Assembly: GCA_045110285.1 (NCBI GenBank)
Contig: JBGCGA010000035.1
Location: forward strand, 1-47,360
Reading direction: 5' to 3'
Length of the DNA: 47,360 nucleotides
Origin: Putridiphycobacter sp045110285
GTDB lineage: Bacteria; Bacteroidota; Bacteroidia; Flavobacteriales_D; Crocinitomicaceae
The position numbers and the translations under genes are program-made. This document shows, in pieces, positions 43,450 through 47,360 of this stretch (positions are counted from its first letter, which is position 1; each line of letters opens with the position of its first letter). Under the pieces are notes generated by a model, which did no database searches, was not told the DNA's origin, and worked only from the letters and a program-made list of their open reading frames with translations.

Positions 43450-44220
43450 ATGGCTAAGAAAAGACGTTCAGTTCCTAATTTTTTCACAATCGCTAATTTA
43501 TTAAGTGGTATGTTGGCCATTCAGTTTTCACTAACTGATCAATTAAATTGGGCGCCTTATTTTATTTTTGCAGCTATAATTTTTGACTTTTTTGATGGGT
43601 TTATGGCTGGCATTTTAAGGGTTAGAAGTGATAAGGGAAAGCAATTGGATTCATTGGCAGATATTGTTACGTTTGGTGTGGCCCCTGGGTTTATTATGTT
43701 TGCCCTACTCCAGTTTGTGAGAACTGATGTGCTGGCGGGCGACTTTGAAGGAAATTTATTGATGAGCAATATTGAATACTTCGCTTTTCTCATCCCCATT
43801 TTCGCTTTGTTTCGTTTAGCTAAATTTAATGTTGACACAAACCAATCGACCTCGTTTATTGGTGTGCCCACGGCAACTACTGCCATCTTTTTTGCTTCTT
43901 TGCCGCTATTGGCGGATCAAGCGGTATTTGACCCGAATTCATTAAAAACATGGCTTTTAGATCACCTGATTTTAAACGCATATAGTTTGATGGTGATAGT
44001 GCTAGTGTTTTCAGTTTTAATGGTGAGTAAAATTCCTTTATTTGCTCTAAAATTTAAAAAGTTTACTTGGTCTGGAAACGAGATTCAAATTGTCTTTTTA
44101 ATCATTTCTGCCATTTCAATTATTGTATTTAAACTATGGTCTGTACCTTTCATTGTCATTTTGTACCTCATCATGTCAATTGTTAATAATTGGCGATTAA
44201 AATCAAAGACTAAAAAATAA
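43450..44220 (+). CDS. pssA: CDP-alcohol phosphatidyltransferase, PssA-like, copy 1
   Basis: 256 residues, eight hydrophobic segments. MAKKRRSVPNFFTIANLLSG is the standard start of the phosphatidylserine synthase family, which joins CDP-diacylglycerol to serine at the inner membrane. The CDP-alcohol signature is at ~40-65: DFFDGFMAGILRV with SDKGKQLDSLADIVTFG. All four Asp are present, but the Arg that normally follows the Ala (DGxxAR) is Gly. The ATG at 43450 follows a CATCTTTG near-match to the -7 element (43438-43445). A paralogue with an intact motif begins 17 bp downstream. It may be a specialised or weak enzyme, or use another alcohol. Confidence 0.85.
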   Translation: MAKKRRSVPNFFTIANLLSGMLAIQFSLTDQLNWAPYFIFAAIIFDFFDGFMAGILRVRSDKGKQLDSLADIVTFGVAPGFIMFALLQFVRTDVLAGDFEGNLLMSNIEYFAFLIPIFALFRLAKFNVDTNQSTSFIGVPTATTAIFFASLPLLADQAVFDPNSLKTWLLDHLILNAYSLMVIVLVFSVLMVSKIPLFALKFKKFTWSGNEIQIVFLIISAISIIVFKLWSVPFIVILYLIMSIVNNWRLKSKTKK

Positions 44221-44237
44221 ACCTCACTTTTGTGACC

Positions 44238-45026
44238 ATGCTAGCAATAAAAAGACTAATTCCGAATTTGTTAACCGCAGGAAATCTTGTGGGAGGAATT
44301 ATGGCGATTATTTTCACTTTAACCGGAAAAATAGAATTGGCACCATATTGCATATTTGCTTCCGCTATTTTTGACTTTTTAGATGGATTTGTAGCAAGAC
44401 TATTGAAAGTGCAAAACGAATTAGGAAAGCAGCTAGATTCTTTGGCGGACATGGTGACGTTTGGGGTGGCGCCAGGTATAATGGTACTTGTAATGTTGAC
44501 TTCCTTTGTTGCAGGAGGAGATTTTGAATTGCCATGGGGAGACTTTGGGAAGAATATAACACTAGACGATTCTCCAATACCTTTCTATTTGTTGGCGTTC
44601 CTAATTCCTGTATTCGCTTTGTTTCGTTTGGCAAAATTCAATTTAGATACAAGGCAGACTGATTCTTTTATCGGACTACCAACACCCGCTATGACATTAT
44701 ACTTTGCGGTTTTACCTTTACTGATTTTATCGGGCCACAATAGTGCGTTAGAATGGCAATATTTCAGTGCGACAATAATTGTAAAGCCAGTTTTTTTAAT
44801 CGTTTCGTCAATAGTAATGTCCATCCTAATGGTCAGTGAAATTCCACTCTTTTCATTTAAATTCAAGCACTTCAAATTCAAAGGGAACGAGATTCGCTAT
44901 ATCTTTTTAACAATTTGTATTTTACTGTTGGCAACTTTATTCTTGTGGGCGATACCTTTAATTATAATATTATATATAATTTTGTCGCTTATTAATAACG
45001 CCATAAAACCTAAACATGAAGTTTAA
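44238..45026 (+). CDS. pssA: CDP-diacylglycerol-serine O-phosphatidyltransferase, copy 2
   Basis: 262 residues. The start MLAIKRLIPNLLTAGNLVGG and the signature at ~40-65 (DFLDGFVARLLKV, then LGKQLDSLADMVTFG) keep all catalytic Asp residues and the AR pair. Eight hydrophobic segments place it in the inner membrane. Product is phosphatidylserine, the precursor of phosphatidylethanolamine. It is clearly related to copy 1 along its length (shared SFIGxPTxxxx and FRLAKFN segments), so the pair arose by tandem duplication. CACTTTTG (44225-44232) is a near match to the -7 element six bases before the ATG. purS overlaps its end by 11 bp. Confidence 0.92.
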   Translation: MLAIKRLIPNLLTAGNLVGGIMAIIFTLTGKIELAPYCIFASAIFDFLDGFVARLLKVQNELGKQLDSLADMVTFGVAPGIMVLVMLTSFVAGGDFELPWGDFGKNITLDDSPIPFYLLAFLIPVFALFRLAKFNLDTRQTDSFIGLPTPAMTLYFAVLPLLILSGHNSALEWQYFSATIIVKPVFLIVSSIVMSILMVSEIPLFSFKFKHFKFKGNEIRYIFLTICILLLATLFLWAIPLIIILYIILSLINNAIKPKHEV

Positions 45027-45267
45027 AGCCGAAATAGATGTAATGCCATTAGAAGCATTGTTAGACCCCCAAGGAAAAGCAGTATCACAGTCAATGCAAA
45101 ATATTGGAATGGGAGAAATTACCAATGTAAGAATTGGAAAACACATTCGTTTATTTGTAGAGGCAGATTCAAAAGCAGCAGCTGAAGCAAAAGTGGAGGA
45201 GGCTTGCAAAAAAATGCTTGCCAACGAAATAATGGAAGGATTTACTTTTGTGGTAACAGAAGCTTAA
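45016..45267 (+). CDS. purS: Phosphoribosylformylglycinamidine synthase subunit PurS
   Basis: 83 residues, the usual size. VMPLEALLDPQGKAVSQSM and NVRIGKHIRLFVEAD, followed by ACKKMLANEIMEGFTF, match PurS, the small structural subunit that bridges PurL and PurQ in the split FGAM synthase of purine synthesis. Its presence implies separate small PurL and PurQ subunits elsewhere. The gene overlaps the second pssA by 11 bp, so it is translated from that message. A strong terminator follows 20 bp after the stop. Confidence 0.93.
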   Translation: MKFKAEIDVMPLEALLDPQGKAVSQSMQNIGMGEITNVRIGKHIRLFVEADSKAAAEAKVEEACKKMLANEIMEGFTFVVTEA

Positions 45268-45286
45268 AAACGTCGTAAATATATTT

Positions 45287-45320
45287 AAAAGCCCTGTTAG
45301 TTTATTCTGACGGGGCTTTT
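45287..45320. terminator. Strong bidirectional terminator
   Basis: A 14-bp stem with two G-U pairs (45287-45300 with 45307-45320) around TTTATT; the outer part is AAAAGCCC/GGGCTTTT. The A-run and T-run flanks let it end the purS message on + and the lipoprotein message on -. It overlaps the lipoprotein stop codon by two bases. Confidence 0.85.
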
Positions 45321-46038
45321 ATTTGCTTGAAATAATCGTGGGAAGTTCATTTCTAGGAAGTGGCGGTGACGGATATCCGAAACGTCCCACGTCAAGCACA
45401 ATTCTAAAAGGTAGTTCTGAAAGAATAGAATCTCTTTCAGATTGAGTGATATTGTAAAATGATCGATTCTCAAATTTTTCTTTTGCCATTTTTTGATAGG
45501 TTTTCAGGTAACCAAACCTAACCTGCTGAAAAACTTTTTCTAAAGTATCTACAGGGGTCTTTGTCATCCATTTTATTTCTACCCAATGCTTACTATATCG
45601 CTCTTGCGGAAATTCAGTTACCATGAGATATGGAATTTGATCAGAATTACTAACTAGTTCACTATTAATCATTATCTGTCCAGATGAATTTAAATTTATT
45701 CTAAATTCTGGACCAAAACTACATGGTATTCCTAAAATCGGGCAATCTTTTATTATGAAAAATTTAATGGGTTTGTTACTCGAAAGTTTATGCTTAAATG
45801 GCACTAGTAGATGACAAATGTCATAACTGAAATTTGAATCTATTTGATTAAAAGTCTCTCTTAAATTAATAGAAAAGTCAATATTAATCGAAGGTATGGT
45901 ATCGTCAATTCCAAAAACCTGTTCATGAACTTCTGCTGTATTTGGATAGGTAAATGTGTAATTCCTATCACAAGAACAGAAAAATATGATAGACATACTG
46001 AATACAACTATTTTCAAATATATGTGCACTGACCTCAC
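45319..46038 (-). CDS. Lipoprotein of unknown function
   Basis: 239 residues from a GTG that forms a GTGA overlap with the stop of the upstream barrel gene, a classical coupling sign. The signal ends IIFFCSCD, with the Cys of SCD as the likely lipidation site (another GTG 9 bases in gives the same signal). The mature part has FSINLRETFNQIDSNFSYD and a Pro-rich C-terminus (GYPSPPLPRNELP). No domain recognised. It is probably an outer- or inner-membrane lipoprotein working with the barrel protein. Confidence 0.72.
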   Translation of the reverse strand: MRSVHIYLKIVVFSMSIIFFCSCDRNYTFTYPNTAEVHEQVFGIDDTIPSINIDFSINLRETFNQIDSNFSYDICHLLVPFKHKLSSNKPIKFFIIKDCPILGIPCSFGPEFRINLNSSGQIMINSELVSNSDQIPYLMVTEFPQERYSKHWVEIKWMTKTPVDTLEKVFQQVRFGYLKTYQKMAKEKFENRSFYNITQSERDSILSELPFRIVLDVGRFGYPSPPLPRNELPTIISSK

Positions 46039-47045
46039 TTTTTAAAATCAAATTTACAACCAATACCTATATTAAATACACTGGTTGTAGCAGTTCCTAT
46101 TCTGAATGAATAGGGATTGTCTTTCGAAACAAGTCTGAACCCAATTCCTGCATGAATATATTGCATGGGAACAGAATTATTAGTGAAAGGAACGTTTACG
46201 CCAGCTGACATCTCCAGTTTTCCACTTTTTTCACCAATTAGCGCTAAAGTGTAAAATGCCATTGAAGGAACAAGGTTTCCATAGAAATGAACTCCTGCCT
46301 GACCAGAAATCCCAAATCCCAAATCAATTTTTTTTCCATTGATTGGAATATAGTCGTACCTCAAGTTAAGACCGATAATATCTCCAGTAAATGCAAACAG
46401 ATACGCACTCCCAGTCAATATGCCATAATTCGGCTCTTCAGGTGGAATATAATCCGCAATTTTCCCCTTAGATTTTTGAAAGGTGTACCCAAATCCAAAG
46501 TAGATTGATTTCATTGTACTCTCAAAAAAATTCCGTCCAATGTTTTTCCTATGTCCCACTCTAATAGTATATCCGATTGGAGAGATGTATTTGTATCCTG
46601 TTTCTATGCCCACATCAATTTCTCTTCTTTTTAAAAGACCGTTTGTGGCATACATTGTACCAGTACCAATAAAGCCTGTGGTTTCCCATAAGTGCTTTCT
46701 TCCATAGGCCATTCCCAGTCCAAAAGTGACGCCGTGATACACAAAGTCAGATTCAATTAACATTAAGGTCGACCTATCAATAACTTCAAAATTGGCGTAA
46801 TCTTGCACAAATCGATAACCTCCCAGTAGGTTTAAATGAAATCTGGGAGTAGCAAATGCATCAGACGAAATTCCAACAAAGATACCATAAGAGTCGTTTT
46901 GTGGGTTGGATTCAGGATTGTTATATGTTTGCGCTCTAATAAAATCTCCTTCGGCAAAAACAGTTGTATTTTGGTAGTACTCTTTTTGTTGAGCGATTAT
47001 GAAAAAGGGGACATTTAAAAAAAAGACAAAAACAATAGTTTTCAC
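46035..47045 (-). CDS. Outer-membrane beta-barrel protein
   Basis: 336 residues from the GTG at 47045, which gives a clean signal peptide (KTIVFVFFLNVPFFIIAQQ); a TTG six bases earlier is the alternative. TATCTTTT (47064-47071) is a seven-of-eight match to the -7 element and lies 19 bases before the GTG. The mature protein alternates amphipathic strands with Gly/aromatic residues (GVTFGLGMAYGRKHLW, YIRV-like turns, SMKSIYFGFGYTF) and ends with GIGCKFDFKK. No enzyme motif is seen. It is coupled to the lipoprotein gene and followed upstream by another barrel gene, so this is an outer-membrane cluster. Confidence 0.78.
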   Translation of the reverse strand: MKTIVFVFFLNVPFFIIAQQKEYYQNTTVFAEGDFIRAQTYNNPESNPQNDSYGIFVGISSDAFATPRFHLNLLGGYRFVQDYANFEVIDRSTLMLIESDFVYHGVTFGLGMAYGRKHLWETTGFIGTGTMYATNGLLKRREIDVGIETGYKYISPIGYTIRVGHRKNIGRNFFESTMKSIYFGFGYTFQKSKGKIADYIPPEEPNYGILTGSAYLFAFTGDIIGLNLRYDYIPINGKKIDLGFGISGQAGVHFYGNLVPSMAFYTLALIGEKSGKLEMSAGVNVPFTNNSVPMQYIHAGIGFRLVSKDNPYSFRIGTATTSVFNIGIGCKFDFKK

Positions 47046-47138
47046 AAACAATCAATTTCGCCGAAAAGATACAATTTTTTTAACGTGATAAAAAATCAAA
47101 AGGCAGTGTTGTTTCCGCTATGAAGTTATCCTGTCCTT

Positions 47139-47360
47139 TTATATTGTAAATCTAAGTCTTGTGGCATGAAATAGCTTCCCCATAGGAATATTAGTTCCTA
47201 CAGTAAATTGCATATGGTTTGCGATTGATGCTCCTGGATATTGATACCAAGTGGCATTAAAAAAAGTAGCGCCGATCTCTAAACTGCCACCAATTCCTCT
47301 AAATATAACATCTTCAGGTAAAAAGTCAGGATTATTTTCTGAATTTGAGGTGATCGCTTT
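47139..47360 (-). CDS. 3' end of a beta-barrel protein gene (partial)
   Basis: An open minus-strand frame from the window edge to TAA at 47139-47141 encodes 73 residues of a C-terminus: FLPEDVIFRGIGGSLEIG, ATFFNATWYQYPGA, MQFTVGTNIPMGKLFHA and the terminal strand ATRLRFTI. Alternating strands and an aromatic-rich last strand fit an outer-membrane barrel. The start lies beyond the window. It precedes the 46035-47045 barrel by about 94 bp on the same strand and is likely functionally related. Confidence 0.7.
   Translation of the reverse strand, partial: KAITSNSENNPDFLPEDVIFRGIGGSLEIGATFFNATWYQYPGASIANHMQFTVGTNIPMGKLFHATRLRFTI

Noticed and set aside
43319..43504. 61-residue + frame across the cloverleaf element
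   Set aside because: Its middle is just the translated palindrome and it overlaps the pssA-like start; no independent support.
1..47360. CRISPR array, tRNA/rRNA genes, prophage or insertion sequence
   Set aside because: I found no regularly spaced repeats, no tRNA cloverleaf or rRNA sequence, no integrase or transposase motifs and no phage structural genes in the window.

Overview
The window looks like chromosomal DNA of a member of the Bacteroidota, most likely order Flavobacteriales. Four things point there. Apart from the first ~310 bases the DNA is AT-rich. Many genes are preceded by the Bacteroidota -7 promoter element TAnnTTTG instead of a sigma70-type -10 box. Exported proteins carry type IX secretion (T9SS) C-terminal sorting domains. 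The gene set includes a PorU-type sortase with a PorV-like barrel, a PorE-like OmpA protein, a TIGR02757-type protein and DUF4836. The exact family cannot be read from the sequence.

Layout. 1-447: an anomalous GC-rich block (about 55% by hand count) ending in a GATGAA array, with no gene I can defend; it lies just downstream of trmD. 448-13594: mostly housekeeping and envelope genes: trmD, an M23/LysM hydrolase, a GT4 glycosyltransferase with an FAH-family protein, a DnaQ-like exonuclease, a PorE-like OmpA protein, a lipoyl E2 acyltransferase, an FtsX/LolE-like permease, a NamZ-like muramidase and an acyltransferase. 13695-22716: an ECF sigma with a zinc anti-sigma, purB, gap, a nitroreductase, a rhomboid protease, a membrane protein, a broken T9SS cargo gene, a second ECF sigma with a membrane TPR anti-sigma candidate, and mazG. 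22784-31271: a PagL-like barrel with a GIN-domain lipoprotein, a small Cys-rich membrane protein, a histidine kinase/response regulator pair, and two tandem glycine-rich T9SS cargo genes. 31273-36968: a TIGR02757 protein with lolD, and divergently an operon of M50 membrane protease, Smr protein, lipoprotein and DUF4836 protein. 36976-43224: the PorV-like/PorU-type T9SS pair. 43225-45320: a cloverleaf-like repeat, two tandem phosphatidylserine-synthase-type genes, purS and a strong terminator. 45319-47360: a lipoprotein, an outer-membrane barrel and the 3' end of another barrel gene.

Common theme. Much of the window serves the cell envelope: T9SS machinery and three of its cargo genes (one dead), lipoprotein sorting parts (LolD at 32 kb, an FtsX-like permease at 10 kb), murein hydrolases, phospholipid synthesis and several outer-membrane barrels. 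I see no phage, insertion sequence, CRISPR array, tRNA or rRNA. The most unusual items are the tandem pssA-like genes, the first lacking the conserved Arg of its signature; the near-identical sorting-domain DNA in two otherwise diverged cargo genes; the decayed cargo gene; the three-way-junction repeat at 43388-43434; and two spacing classes of promoter-to-ATG that suggest some leaderless messages.
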